This document shows positions 24,201-36,070 of a DNA stretch of 64,000 nt, one piece after another. A program made the translations under genes and the position numbers. The DNA lies in contig NW_004454178.1 of assembly GCF_000283155.1 (NCBI RefSeq), positions 25,193,476-25,257,475 on the forward strand. Direction: 5' to 3'. The notes under the pieces are model-generated. The model was not told the origin of the DNA. It saw only the letters and a program-made list of their open reading frames with translations, and did no database searches. Position 1 is the stretch's first letter, and each line of letters opens with the position of its first letter. The stretch comes from Ceratotherium simum simum. Taxonomy: Eukaryota; Chordata; Mammalia; Perissodactyla; Rhinocerotidae.

Positions 24201-25879
24201 CCTGATTTTCCTCTGTATGAATTTCCTTAATCAGGTTTTAGGATTAGGATCACATTTGCCTAGTGGAATATATGCGCTCAATGACCGTTGGAGTCAAGGG
24301 TGGGAAATAATTTATGTGACGTGAGAAATATTTGTTCTTTGCAGGTTTAAATGAATTCATCACCAAAACCTGGTGGTTTGGGAGATTTCTTTCTCCAGTT
24401 TTTTCCTCTGCTATTGATTCATTTTGGCTTTCTATTTCTTGTTTAATGTGTGTATTTCAGCCATGTTTATTTGGTCTATATCCTTCAGATTTCTCACTAA
24501 AACATAATGCTGCATTGTACTCCCTTACGTATTTAATATCCTATCTATTCAAGTTTTGTTTTCTCTGTATGTTTTTCTCTTCCTTTTTTTCTTTTAGATG
24601 CCACCTCATTCATCAAAGGGAAATGAGGAGACCACTTTTTCAATAATTGTGCCCATTTTTATAGTCTTTAGAGAATACGCTGGGTTTTACACTGCAATGT
24701 CTTTTTCAAAATTTTGGCTTTAACTTTTATCATTCACTTTTCCCTCTTTTTTCCTTTTTTAAAAAATATTTACTTCTTTCCTAAGATATAATTTAGAGAC
24801 TTAGTTCATCATTTTTTCTCATCTTTTTTTTTTTAACATAATAAAGGCATTTAAAGCTCTGATGTTTCTCCGTAAGGACCTTCTTCATCACTTTCTGTAG
24901 ATTTTGATATGTCTGTTTTTTCGTTTTATCTTCTTAATAGACAGGTACTGTCTTCTTGACTTTCTTCTTCAGACAGTTTTTTCATTAAACAAGAATATGT
25001 TAATTCTCCTATGTTTTATTTCTCTTTGATTCTTAGTCTCTTCTTCTCTTGTCATAGTGAGAGAACATAGAGTGAATAATGTCTGCTTTGTTAGTATTTT
25101 TGTTGAGGTTTTCTTTGAGATCTAGTGTCGGATAACCTTCTGTTAACATACCATGAATACTTGAAAATGAAGCTTGTTCTGTTTATTCTACTTAATTCCC
25201 ACCAAAATAACCATTAATTCTGCATTGTTGTGCTATTCAGCTCCTTTCTGTGTTTCTGAATTTTTTGTGTACTTGATAATGGAGTACTAGATTCTTCAAT
25301 TCTGATTATATTGTTACTGTTCCTATCTTATTTTTCTAGCAGGTTTTTACCTATATATATTTGCTCTGTTTTTCTAGCATTTAGATTCCATGTTATTATG
25401 CTGCCATTATCAACCACCAAATATCATTGTATCGCTTCTTAACCCATTTAATAGTTTTTGCTTTAAATTATTCTTTGCCTCACATGAAGTATTTCAATAA
25501 CTTGAAGCCTACTCATAACTCTTTTTAGTCTTCCGATATAGTTCTGTCTTAATTCTCTGTTCCCAACAGCTTACTGCTGGATTTTATCTTTTCATCTGGA
25601 GAGGGACAAGCCTTATAACCAAGGAAATTATATATTTGTCCTTTTTGCTCTATTTTCAGGCACTCCATTTTTTGTCGATTTTCATCTTTCTACACTGATT
25701 TTTTTTCTTTTCTCTCCATTGTTGAAACAGTATTATCTTTTAAATGAGGTCAAAATATTGGGGAGCTATTTTTCACTCAACCAGCCATGAAATGTGAAAC
25801 ACAGATGTTCTTATTCCTGTATTGCTTTTCTTACATTGTCAAACCACGGACTTCAGCCTCCCCTCAATGAAAGAACAGG

Positions 25880-25960
25880 AGTCTCTGTCTCTCTCTCTCT
25901 CCTGCCCCCTCCTTCCCTCCCTTTCTCTATCCTTTCTTCCTTCCCTCCTTTCCCTCCATT
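25880..25960. repeat. Pyrimidine tract (TC/TTCC)n
   Basis: About 80 bp of nearly pure C and T with CTCTCTCT and TTCCTTCC units. Confidence 0.8.
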
Positions 25961-27229
25961 TCCTCATTGATTTTAATTAGTGCTCTAAAACCTACTTCTT
26001 CCTTTCTGTCCTCTGTTGGGTTTTATTTTTTCCACCGTGCTGTTCTGACTTGTATCAGTAACCCTTGGTCTGAAAGGGCTCTCAGTTACCTATCTTTGCA
26101 AATAGGCTGTTCACTCAAGTGTGTCTTATTATTTTTAACATCATCATTCCCTTTTACATGGATCTTTTCAATCCAGGCGACTATACGAAGAAGATCCTGG
26201 AAATAAGCCGTGTGATTCACGCGTTCTCAGAATTCAGAAATTTCTAAGGAGCCTGTGGCTGCCTTTGTACCTGAGTGACAGCGTGGCGGGGTGATGAGTC
26301 TACACCAAGCAACCATGTTTTCTGAAGTTCCCGTAGCTGTTGTTCCATTGTCTCTGGGTTTGTATTGTCATCAGAGAAGGCAGAAGTGGTTTTGATCTAT
26401 TTTTTAAGCGTGAACTCCCTCTTTCCTGTGTGGTTGCTTGCAGGTTGCTAGAACCAGGGGACCAGGAGGGGATGGTGAAGGCTCGGGGCAGGCAGGACGT
26501 AGCCCGAAGCCCCTGTGACTGCATGGGAGCTGCCTGTGGGGGGACCCTTTGGGCAGCTCTCAAGACACACATCCTCAGTTCTTTGGCAGCCGGAGCCACT
26601 GGGGACGTGGGCCATGGTAGCGCCAGTGTGTGACTCCTTTCCAGTTGGCCTGGGGGCAGGTAGGGGAAAGGGTACAAGACCCCTACCAGAAGCCAGGTGG
26701 GTCTGAGGCTCTGCGGGACCCCTGAAACTTACTTCTCTGTGTCCTCATCCTCCTGGTGCACTGGGGCTGCTCCATGGTCCAGGCTTGTGTCCCAGGATGG
26801 TTTTGAATCATGGAGAAGCCCCCGCAGATGGCAGGAAGCTTTTCCCTTGCTGGGGGTGGTGGTGGATTCCCCTCCTGATTGGGCACGTGTTCACAGGAAG
26901 GAGAGACAAACAGTTACCAGGCCTGGGGCCGGGGGTGGCCTGTTCCTGCCTCTATCTTAAGAATGTTTCTTCTCCTTTAAAAAGTTAGATGAGGGCACCT
27001 TGGTACCATGAAGAGGTCCAGAACCAGATATTTAATCAGCTCAGCAGCTGTTTGCTGAGGACTTAGGAGGTACTGGGCCAATGGTGTGGCTGCTGGGGAC
27101 CCTCTCACACTCCCTAGGGGGGAGCCCCAACAGTAGGTGGGGATTGACCCCCAGCTCCAACCCTCCACCGGGTGTCAGGGCCCCTGGGAACCTGGCCCAC
27201 TCTGATACCACCATTCACCCCAAGGCACC

Positions 27230-27345
27230 TAGAGAGTGTCCTCACGGGCCAGGAAACTGACGAGGAGGGCAGAGGAGGGGCCTGAACCCCGGCCAGCCGA
27301 CAGCTCTAGAGCCCACTCCTTGACCCTGCCGAGACCATCCTGCAC
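27230..27345 (+). repeat. MIR fragment
   Basis: CCAGGAAACTGACGAGGAGG, GGGGCCTGAACCCCGGCCAG and GAGCCCACTCCTTGACC follow the sense MIR core and 3' half. Confidence 0.65.
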
Positions 27346-28034
27346 AGCGCAGAGAGTTGAGCCAGAGCTGGAGGCAGGCTTCTCTGCCCGCTGGAGAGGA
27401 GACCTGGGCTATAACCTTGAGTCACTCCTGCCTTTCCCAGGGAAAGAGGGGCCTCTCTGGGAATGGTCCTGTCACCCAGGCCCGAGGGCAGGGCTCCTGC
27501 GGGGACAGTGGACACCAGCGGGGTGTCTGCCTCAGTTTCCTGGTTGTCACTTCAGGTCCCTTGGCGGCTCCTCCTCCACGTCCCCACCTCGGGGTGGTGG
27601 GGGTGCTCAGCTCCTGGGCTGGGTTCATTCTTTGTGTTCCTCTCCCACCAGCCAGCGAGGCTGCACGTCTCAGGATACACCTGGGGCCGTTTCCAGCATA
27701 TCCTGACAGCCCGCTCTGGGCCAGGCCCGTGCTGAGTTCCGCGTGTCAGTGTCTCACCTCCTGGCAGGTCTCAGTGGCTCCACCGAGTTGGGAGGAAGAC
27801 GGGAGGCTGAACGTTTGTTCTTTCCCTCAGCCACACCCACTCCTGGCTGGGTTCCGGGGAGACTGAGAAATGGTGCTGCCCTGGTGGGGCTCTCAGGCCA
27901 GGGTGGAGGCTCCCCCACGGCTGCGAGGTCAGCAATGCGGTGCCCGTGTGAGGGAGGGAGTGGGCACCTCGTGGGGGGTTTCTCAGCCTTGCTGTGACTG
28001 CCTCCTCTGTGGGAGGACTCATACCCCCTTGCTG

Positions 28035-28115
28035 TGAGCCAGAGACCACTATACCCATTTTAAAGGTGAAAGCACAGAAGCTCAGTGCTCAAAGTCCCAC
28101 CGCTAGTCAGTGTTC
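28035..28115 (+). repeat. MIR fragment
   Basis: ACTATACCCATTTTAAAGGTG followed by AGCACAGAAGCTCAGTGC and AAAGTCCCACCGCTAGTCAG is the sense MIR core. Confidence 0.7.
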
Positions 28116-29076
28116 CATGGCGTAGAATGTTCCATGGCCCCGCCCTTCCTCCCACATCCAGTGTTGCCCTGAGTTCCACACCCGGTAGGACTAGGGCGGG
28201 AGGGTCACGGATGGAGGGGGGCTGCCTGGACGGAAGCAGGAGTTGGTGGGACATGTGGGTGAGGTGAGCCCGGTGCAGGGGGCCCTTGTGGGGGGAGGGC
28301 AGGGATGGATCCTTCAAGGCCCTCGGGGGTCCCTTCGGAATCCAGTGGCATCAGGGAGGCAAAGGGTTTCTCTGGCAGTGCTCTGGGCAGGCCTGAAAGT
28401 GGGACCAAGGGTGGACTGGGGGGAGAAGCCCTTCCTTCCAGCCACCAGCGTTGCTTCACAGGGATGACGTCCCCAGGGTGTTAGTTCCAAATATAGACCC
28501 CGGCTGTCCTGTCTAATCCTGGGACTCAGATGTGTGCACGCCTGTGTCCCAGTGAGGGTGGGAGCCCCGGGGCCCAGATAGGCCTCGGTGTGGCCGGCGG
28601 GCGACTTCGCCTCCCCAGACCTGGGTGTTGGCCAGAGGTTCCCAAGAGATACTCCTGGGTGTTTCAGCGAGGCCACAGTGGACACAGGTCGGGGATCAGC
28701 CACGTGTCCCTGAGTTCTCAGCCCCCGGGAGCTGAGATCACTTCAGGTGCAGACACCCCTAATCTTCTGGGCCCTCGGAAGACACCCACTGAATTTTAAA
28801 ACTACGACTTCATCGCTGTGAGCTGCAGATCCCAGGAGCCTGGTTTCCGCCTGGGCCGGTTCTCGGAGGAGGCATTATGTTGCCACCTGCCCGGTAGGCC
28901 CTCTCCATGGAGAGCCTGGCTTGGCAGCTGCCGGGTCTGTCTGGTGCCAGGGCTGCACATGGAGCCAGGAATGGGTTTAGAAACCTCACTTCCTCCTTGG
29001 GCAGAGGTGCCCAGATTCCCTCCCGCCCAGAGCGTAGCCAAAAGAACAGGAGCAGTGGAAGGAGGCAAAGGAGGCC

Positions 29077-29127
29077 GGCCCCAGGAGGAGGACGGCCCCA
29101 GGAGGAGGACGGCCCCAGGAGGAGGAC
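29077..29127. repeat. Three tandem 17-bp units
   Basis: GGCCCCAGGAGGAGGAC occurs three times in a row without a change, at 29077, 29094 and 29111. Since 17 is not a multiple of three, it shifts frame between copies, which argues against coding use. Confidence 0.95.
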
Positions 29128-29284
29128 GGGGCGGCCTGGACACCCCCTGCCCAAGAGGGGCTTCCGGGGGGGAGCAGAGGAAGCAGTGACCTACATGGAG
29201 GAGCCAAGCAGACCCTGAGTCGGACCCCTGGGCCACCCACCTCCCTGCCATCTCGGGTCACTGGCACAGGTCACTGGTCGCCTC

Positions 29285-29385
29285 TCCAGCTCCCTCGTCT
29301 GTAAGGAAGTGATAGGAGCACCAACTCTTGAGCTGTTGTGAGGAGTAACCGTATCGTGTACAGAGGTCTTAGTGTGTCCTGTCCT
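29285..29385 (-). repeat. MIR fragment
   Basis: CTCGTCTGTAAGGAAGTGAT, AGGAGCACCAACTCTTGAGC and TGTTGTGAGGAGTAACCG are antisense MIR phrases. Confidence 0.75.
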
Positions 29386-30079
29386 TTGAATGGCAGATGG
29401 CCAGGCCTTTAACTGTCGTGCAGGTGTGGTGTGTTGCCCTCGGAGGACACAGCCGGCTGCAGGGGGCATGTGGGCGTCTACCCCAGCCTAAGCGGGTCCC
29501 CGTTCTGCATGCCCACAGCTCCCTGAATGGCCCCTGGGTGGCCCTCTTAGTGACCGGGTGTCCTTCGCCCAGGGGGGCTGAGACTGGGCCTGGCCTGCCC
29601 CCAGGGTGCAGCATCGCATGCTCCCGGCAGGAGCCCAGAACCTCTTGTGGACGGACTGACTGGCCTCAGCGGCAGCCAGCTCCCACTGTGAGCTCTGCCT
29701 GCCCCATCGGGGCGCTCGCCTCCCTCCGCACCTCTGCAGCCTTGGGTCCCTGGAGTATGATCTCCCCGTGTGGCACCCCTAGTCCCCTGGCCCCAACCTG
29801 GGCCTTCCTGCTCCTCTGCCGTGAGTGTTTGTCTGCAAGCTGGGCCCAGCCAAGGAAGCCTGGGGGCTGGCGAGGAGCTGGCCTGTGTGCTGGCAGAGCT
29901 CTGTGTGGTCCAAAAAATTCTGTTTAAATCTTCTAGAAACACAGGAAAACACTAGTGTCCCCTCAATTGATAGCAGTCGCCTTAGTTGGGTGCTTCTCCC
30001 TATGGGGGTGGTGGAGTAGCGACCATCCCCTCATGTGCGTTGGCTCCCTGGTCTCCATCTGAGCCTTGGGGTGGTCTTC

Positions 30080-30215
30080 CCAGATGGAGATACCACAGCT
30101 CAGAGATGCTGAGTCTCTTGCCCAAGGACACACAGCAGCTTGGCAGGTTGCGTCCTCGCAGGGCAGCTGGCCAAGGTGGAGGCTGAAATCTAGCTAGTGC
30201 TCTGCTGGCCAAGCC
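30080..30215 (+). repeat. MIR fragment
   Basis: CCCAGATGGAGATACCACAG, CTCAGAGATGCTGAGTCTC, TTGCCCAAGGACACACAGCA and GCTGAAATCTAGC follow the sense MIR core. Confidence 0.75.
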
Positions 30216-30714
30216 ACATGCCTTGCCTGGAGGAAGGGGTGCCCTTCCCCATTCCACAGGGCCCCGCATGGCCCCACGCACAGCCCGGACCCCAAGTGGC
30301 CTCCACATGTTCCACGTGGTCCTCACATGGCTTCCAGGTGGTCCCGACCGGTCTGGGTGCAGAGCTGAAGAATCTGCTCACGGTGTCCCCCGCTGCTCCC
30401 AGAAAGTGGGCCTCCACGTTACGGGATCCAGGGGGCGGGTCGTGGGGCCTGGCACAGGGACACTTACAGCTCCGAATGTGTAGACTGCGGACCTGTGCTT
30501 CTGAGGGTGTGTGCACTGGGGGCCTCAGGACTCCCCCCTGCAGACCCTGTATCCAGACAGGAACCCCAGGGCTTCTCTGTTCACAGGGACTCCAAGGCAG
30601 CCCAGGCTGGAAGGGGCAGTGACCTCCACCACCTCACCTGTGCCCGCCCCAGGCTTGGGGAACAAAGGCTCTGAGTGGCACTCTCTGGTGGGCCCTGGAG
30701 TCACAGACACATTG

Positions 30715-30835
30715 GCCTCATCATTCCTTCATCATTGTGCCCTGAGCCCTACTGTGCATCTGTACAGGGACCCGGGGTACAGCAAGGAACCAAGCGGGTG
30801 TGCCCTGCCCTCCCCAAGGTCACAGTCCAGGGAAG
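30715..30835 (-). repeat. L2 3' end, antisense
   Basis: CATCATTCCTTCATCATTG, GAGCCCTACTGTGCATCTG and GGGGTACAGCAAGGAACC with CCTGCCCTCCCCAAGGTCAC match the antisense L2 tail. Confidence 0.7.
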
Positions 30836-31680
30836 AAGACAGAGAGAAAATGAGCAGCTGCAACAGAGTAAAGAGGGATGGGGTGGAGTGGGTACAGGGT
30901 GGGGGCACCACGGGGCCCAGAGGACGCAGCCAGGGGATGTATCCCAAAAGTGCCAGGCCTGAGTACTGAGTTGGAGGAAGCAGGTGCCCACAGGCGGGGG
31001 GTTGTGGGCAGCAGACTAGGAGGATTTCAAGAAGAGAGCCAGGGGCCTCTCCACCACCCCACTGTAGAAGCTGCTTCTCTCCAGAAGAGGAACCCCGAAA
31101 TCCATTCCTGGCCCGAGAGGCCACAGAGCAGGTCCTTCCTAGGTGGGTCTTGAGAGGCAGATGGAAACAAGAAAGTGTGAGAGGAGACAGAATAAGACTC
31201 CCAAGGCCGAGTCTCCCCCATGTCTGGAGGACACTATGGGGCAGGGGGCGGATGGATTCTGGGGGAAGCGGGGACTCCAGTGAAGGGCCCTTGGGAGCAC
31301 TGGGTTTCTGAGGCCCCCTCAGGGCCTTGTCTATGCTGTCTGAGTGGGGAATGCCTCTCTGTGCAGTGTCTCCCAAGCTCCATTGACCCCAGAACCCTAT
31401 CTTACTATTTTCCTTTGTGGAATGTCTCAAGGGATGGGAGAGCCGGGCTGGCTTTGGGCCAGGACAAGAGAGACACGAGGGGTGGGGGTTGAAGCCAAAG
31501 GCCCAGCGGGTTGGGGAGGGGGAGGCATGGCGGGAATGGGGCCGCAGAGGATGTGTCCCGTGTCTGTCTCCAGTAGTCCACGAGTGGCGGGTTCCTGGGT
31601 CTTCCCTGACCCCTCGTTTCTGTTATCAGCTGGTGCGTCTCCCCGATGGGCTGCGGGTGTTACCTGATTAAGCATTGCCT

Positions 31681-32904
31681 CCTGTCCAGCAGTGAAAAAG
31701 ATCCGCCCATTTCGATTGGTCTTCCTCTTCTTACTTAACTCTCCCAGGTTCTTTTATCTCTACCTTATTCATGTTCTTCATTTTCTAAGAGAATGCTGTT
31801 CATCCACCTCACTCAGTAAGTGTCCAGTGGCCGGGCAGGTACAGCTTAGCCGGGGAGCTGGTAACCAAGACCTGAGATGGAATTTGCCTCCGCCATTCAG
31901 CCGGGTTTATATGAAGCCTGTCGTGTTGTTCGGGTTATTCATTAGTGGAAACCTCATAGAGCGTGCACACGTATGCTCTAATTCCTTGGACAGGGATGGA
32001 GCTGGCAGTTCCCAGTGCTCCCTGGGAAAACGGGTGTGCCGAGATCTCAGAAGTCCCTGTTCTACAGCTTAAGGAGGTAAACTGTGGTGGTGACCTTGGA
32101 AAAATTCATCCTTTTGTATTTGCATTTGCATTAAAGTATGCTTTTGCATGCAATGCTCACATTACCCTGTCTAAACACTCCAGTAGGTCAGCCCTGAGCC
32201 AGCAGAGATGCATAACAACTTCCACTGCTCTTTCTCAGCAGACTGTCCCGGTTTGATTGTATCTCTGTGACCTGCCTGATTTAGAGAGGGTTTGATTGTA
32301 CAATGTCCATCTTCCCGCCACTCCCGCTGCAAGTCCGGGGGTGCGAAGCAGCCACCCGAAGTGAGTTCCAGGTACAGAGCTGGCTCGGGTCCCTCCACCC
32401 AGCACACATTCACAGGCCAATGGTAGTGTAATGAGCTGAAATGTTTTTAATCAAACGATGAACGAGACTTCCTTATACATTCCCCGCAGGGTCAAGGAAA
32501 ACAAAAGCTGCCCTGTCCTGCGCTGCGTCCGGGCAGGAGGGCGGCCGTCCTAGCTCACGTGGGCGTGGGTCTGTGGTCTGGGGGAAAAGTAAACCCCATG
32601 CGCTTAGTTATCCGCAGTGAGGGCTGCTCGGCCCCTCCTGTGGGTCGGAGGCCCTTCGTAGAGATGAGCTGGCCTGGCACCCTCACTCTGAGCCTGACGC
32701 AGGCCGGGCCAGGCCACCGCACAGCTTCCTGTCACCACAGAGGAAGTAGTCCGGTGAGTGGCCAACCCCTCCCTGTTTTGGAAAGGTTCCGCTGTGACTA
32801 CTACTTAGGAAGTCCTGGGTGGGAGCCCTGACAGCAAAGACAGAAACCACAAGGGAGAAGACGGATCTGACCACCTAAAAATTAAATAGACGGATTCCTG
32901 ACTG
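31681..32904. other. Intron 2 sequence without recognised feature
   Basis: Mixed sequence with an unusual TTTGCATTTGCATTAAAG segment near 32120. No repeat family or exon was recognised. Confidence 0.45.
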
Positions 32905-34750
32905 TAATGAAAATGCATCTAGGGTTCCAATAATAAATGTGATGTTTGCTATTGATTTGAGAGAGAGATTTTTATCGCGTTAAGAAAAGAACCTCTTAGT
33001 GGTTTACGAGGTTGGGTTTTTTTTTTAATCAGAAGTGAATGTTGAATTTTATCAAATGCCTTCTCAACATGTATTGAAATGATCTTATGTTATTTTCCTT
33101 TGACATATTGAAGTGTGATCTTATAATAACAGGTTGAAAGCATTCCTGAAAGAAACCCACTTTGAAGTGTTCTGCACGGCTAGGTTACATTTGCTAGTGT
33201 TTTGCAAAGGACTTTGTGTCTATTTATAAGTGAAAGTCAGAGACATCTGGTGCCGTGTGCATGAATGCTCCAAGGCTCGTGGGCATACCATCTTAAGAGG
33301 TTTGGGATCAAGGTTTTGTTAGCTTTTTAAAAAGAACTGGAAAGCTGGATGTCTTTTTCTATGATTTTAAGAATTTGAAAGAACTGCCTGGGTCTGGCAT
33401 CTTTTGTGAAAGTAATTCTTTAATAACATTTTCTGGTTTTCTTCTCAGATTTTCTACTTTTTAAGTCAATATTTGATAGTTTATAGTTTCCCAAAAAGCA
33501 CCCCAATTCATCAAGGATTTTCCAATTTTTAACATACTTTTTTGCATGTTAATCTCATACTTTTTATAATCTTCTCCTATCTGTGGTTTTGTATATTGGT
33601 GTTTTCTCTGCTCTTTTTGCTAGGTTAGACTGTAGGGAAATGTGTCTATTTCATTGTAGCTATTTTTCTAAAGAATCAGCTATTGAATTTACTTACTCAT
33701 TTTCCTGTTTTTAAAAATATCAATAAATGTTAGTTTTTAATAAGTATTAACGCATTTAAATTATTTACCCTTTGAAGAGATTTATTTTGTTGTTCTTTTA
33801 AAAAATGTTTTGTTTTGTTTTTTGTGAGGAGGACTAGCCCTGAGCTAACATCTGACACCAATCCTCCCCTTTTTTCTTGAGGAAGATTGGCTCTGAGCTA
33901 ACATCCGTGCCCATCTTCCTCTACTTTATATGGGACGTCGGCACAGCACGGCTTGACAAGCGGTGCGTCGGTGCGTGACCGGGATCCGAACCTGCGAACC
34001 CCGGGCCGCCGCAGCGGAGCACGCGCACTTAACCACTTGCACCACCCAGCCAGCCCCTAAAAGTGTTTTGATTGGGTTACTTATTTCATTTATTTTCGTT
34101 TAGTCATAAGATAATTTACAACAGTAGATTTTTCTCAGAATTCTGTTTTGGCTCTATTCTGTTAATTTTTACATGTAGTATTGCCATTATCGATTTCTTA
34201 ATAGCCTGTAATTGAATTTTTAAATTCTTGTTTGAGCCCCAAATTATATAAGTGATCTTTCAGGGATTCGATTTTTTAAAAATTTATCCTTTTCTTACTA
34301 ATTTCTAGTTTTTAATATCATAGTCAGAGAATATTGACTTAAAATTTGTCAAGTTTTTCTTTGCTGCCTAAATAGGATCCACTTTTGAGAAGATCGTTGA
34401 TTCTCTGTGGAATAGAAACTTGGTCATATAGTCACTGAATCAGGTTTATTAATTTTATTTTTCATTTTTATGCTAGTTTTTACCTACTTAACCTTGAGAG
34501 GTGTGTTCAGGTCTCCACGTGAAGATGGTGTTGCTCACAGCTGTAGGCACTCTATGTACCATGGAGCTCTCCTTACACCTTCTCAGGGTGAGATGTCCCT
34601 CTTTGTCCCACTGATTGTCTGTTGCACTGGACCGTGCGGTGTCTGCTAAGATGGCCACCCCTGCTCTCCTGTGCGCGTCCCTCCTTTTGTCTCACTTGGC
34701 CTTCGAGGTGACCTCTGTGAACAGGGGAAGTGGGATTTTGTTTTCTCCTT
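32905..34750 (-). mobile_element. Old L1 ORF2 part, antisense, split by an ERE
   Basis: Antisense ORF2 phrases in order include TTGAATTTTATCAAATGCC (33043), TTGAAATGATCTTATG (33074), AAAGAATCAGCTATTGAATT (33671) and, after the SINE, GTCAGAGAATATTGAC (34323) and GTTGCACTGGACCG (34621). Dead copy. Confidence 0.82.
33801..34070 (-). mobile_element. ERE1 SINE with target-site duplication
   Basis: Antisense ERE1: GAGCTAAC tail motifs, CTTTATATGGGACG middle, GGGATCCGAACC B-box complement and the AGCCAGCCCC end at 34057. The flanks AAAAATGTTTTG (33801) and AAAAGTGTTTTG (34059) are the duplication, with one change. It lies inside the old L1. Confidence 0.94.
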
Positions 34751-35110
34751 ACAGTGTCCCTGCCCTCATGGTGTTTGCAGTCTAGTTGTTGAGACTAGCA
34801 ATGGGGGCATAATCCCGTGAATTACAGTGCAGGTACACAGTAAGACACATCTATGAAGGAAAACCCCACTTTACCAGGGAGCCAAATGAGGCTGAAGCGT
34901 CAAAAAAGGCCTTTTTGAGGAAGTAAACTTTGAAGGATGAGCATATATTGGCCTTGTGAAGATGGGGTTAAGAGCCTTCCGAGTAGAAAGAGCAGCATGT
35001 GCAAAGATCCCGAGGCAGAAACATTGGCGAGTGTGGCTAGAGTGTGGCCCGTCAGAGGGAAGGGATAGAGTAGAGAGTTGGGGCCTCATGAGGGCTTTTG
35101 AATCCAGCAC
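34751..35110 (-). repeat. L2-like repeat, antisense
   Basis: CCTGCCCTCATGGTGTTTGC, then GGCCTTTTTGAGGAAGTAAAC, GCATGTGCAAAGATCCCGAGG and GGCCTCATGAGGGCTTTTGAA are a known order of phrases that I associate with L2. The class is tentative. Confidence 0.55.
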
Positions 35111-35546
35111 AGGGTAGCATTGAAGGTATGAAGCAAGGGTGCAAAGATGTGGACAGTGGGCTGGGGGTGGGGGAGGGCTGTGGCTGGGAGAGCCAATGGT
35201 GGGATGGTGGCCCCTGACTAAGCTGGATGGGGAAAGGAGAAGGGGTGCAGAGATGCCAAGGCCCCTGGCCCATATTCAGCGCAGAAAGGCAGAATCTGGT
35301 ATTAGAAATGTGGGTTGTAATAACCCACCAAGCCCAGTCACTTCTGCCTACTCCTGGTCACAGTGACAGGGCCGCAGGAGGGGAGGGGAACCTCCCCGGA
35401 AGTGGGGGGAGTCCATGACAATTCACAGGTTGGGCGAGGCTTCCCAGGCGTGGGGGATGGGGCAGCTTGGGAGTCAGGTGTGCTGACAGCCGGATGTGGA
35501 CAGCGCCAAGCTTCAGATGCGAGTGGGGATGTCACAGGTGTCAAGT

Positions 35547-36070
35547 CGCAGTGGCTGGCGGGGGAGGGAAGGAGCACTGCAGAGTGTGGAGGCCCCTCCT
35601 GCGGCGGGGGCGGGGAGGGTCCGTCCGGGAGCCTCGGTGGGCGAGGTCGCGCATGGCTGCTGATGGAGGGAGGGAGAAGTCTCGGGAGCCCCGAGGGAGG
35701 TCCTGGGGGGCTGACTGCGAGGGACGAGCTGGGTGCGGAGGAGAAGGGGCCTAGAAGAGGAGACCAACGAGAGGAGGTCCCCGGGGAGGGGGCGCCATCT
35801 GTGGCCTCACCATTCCTACAGGGAGGCCATGGGCCGCGAGTGGGAGCCGGGGGACTGGCTGGAACTGGCGGCAGAGGTGGTCATGCCCTCGGAGCCCACC
35901 CCTGCCCCCCACCCACCCTTAGGGCCCCCCCGCCTGGTCTCAGCGCCCCTCGGGAACTGGGCATCTAATCCTCGCAGCATCCGTGCAGGGACCACGGTGA
36001 TGCCCATCCTACGCAGGAGGCAATGGAGACAGGAGAAGCCGCCCCGTCCGCAGCTCCAGCCGTGAGTGGT
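35547..36070. promoter_or_regulatory. CpG-rich intronic patch
   Basis: I count about 19 CpG dinucleotides in 35547-35815, and CpG stays frequent to about 36065. The rest of the intron is CpG-poor outside SINEs. No start codon plus splice donor that would make a convincing first exon was identified. It may be an intragenic CpG island or simply GC-rich DNA. Confidence 0.45.
35950..36035 (+). repeat. Weak MIR fragment
   Basis: CATCTAATCCTCGCAGCATC followed by GATGCCCATCCTACGCAGG resembles the MIR core, but is much diverged. Confidence 0.4.

Larger units (their letters stand above)
22510..26450 (-). mobile_element. AT-rich old L1/HAL1-type LINE, antisense, with nested insertions
   Basis: Diverged antisense L1 wording runs through the block. 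It begins with a 3' UTR-like part (CTATTATAAATGGTGCTGCA at 22561). ORF2-like T-rich text follows, with phrases such as AATATCCTATCTATTCAAGT (24536) and TTCCATTGTCTCTGGGTTTG (26343). It is split by an ERE at 23362 and a MIR near 24075. It differs sharply in base composition from its GC-rich surroundings. No coding frame survives. Confidence 0.7.
26451..31680. other. GC-rich intron 2 block with only MIR/L2 pieces
   Basis: No L1 or ERE insertion in over 5 kb. It holds small MIR and L2 pieces, listed separately, and a 17-bp tandem repeat. Long open frames, such as 30732-31430 on the minus strand, have no recognisable domain or splice borders. Confidence 0.5.

Noticed and set aside
30732..31430. 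Open frame of 232 codons on the minus strand
   Set aside because: Lies in GC-rich intron DNA and overlaps an L2 piece. The translation is rich in Pro, Ser and Leu, with no domain and no splice borders. Long frames are expected at this composition.
35363..35968. Open frame of 201 codons on the plus strand over the CpG-rich patch
   Set aside because: Gly/Arg-rich translation without any recognisable motif, caused by few T/A bases. No evidence of an exon.
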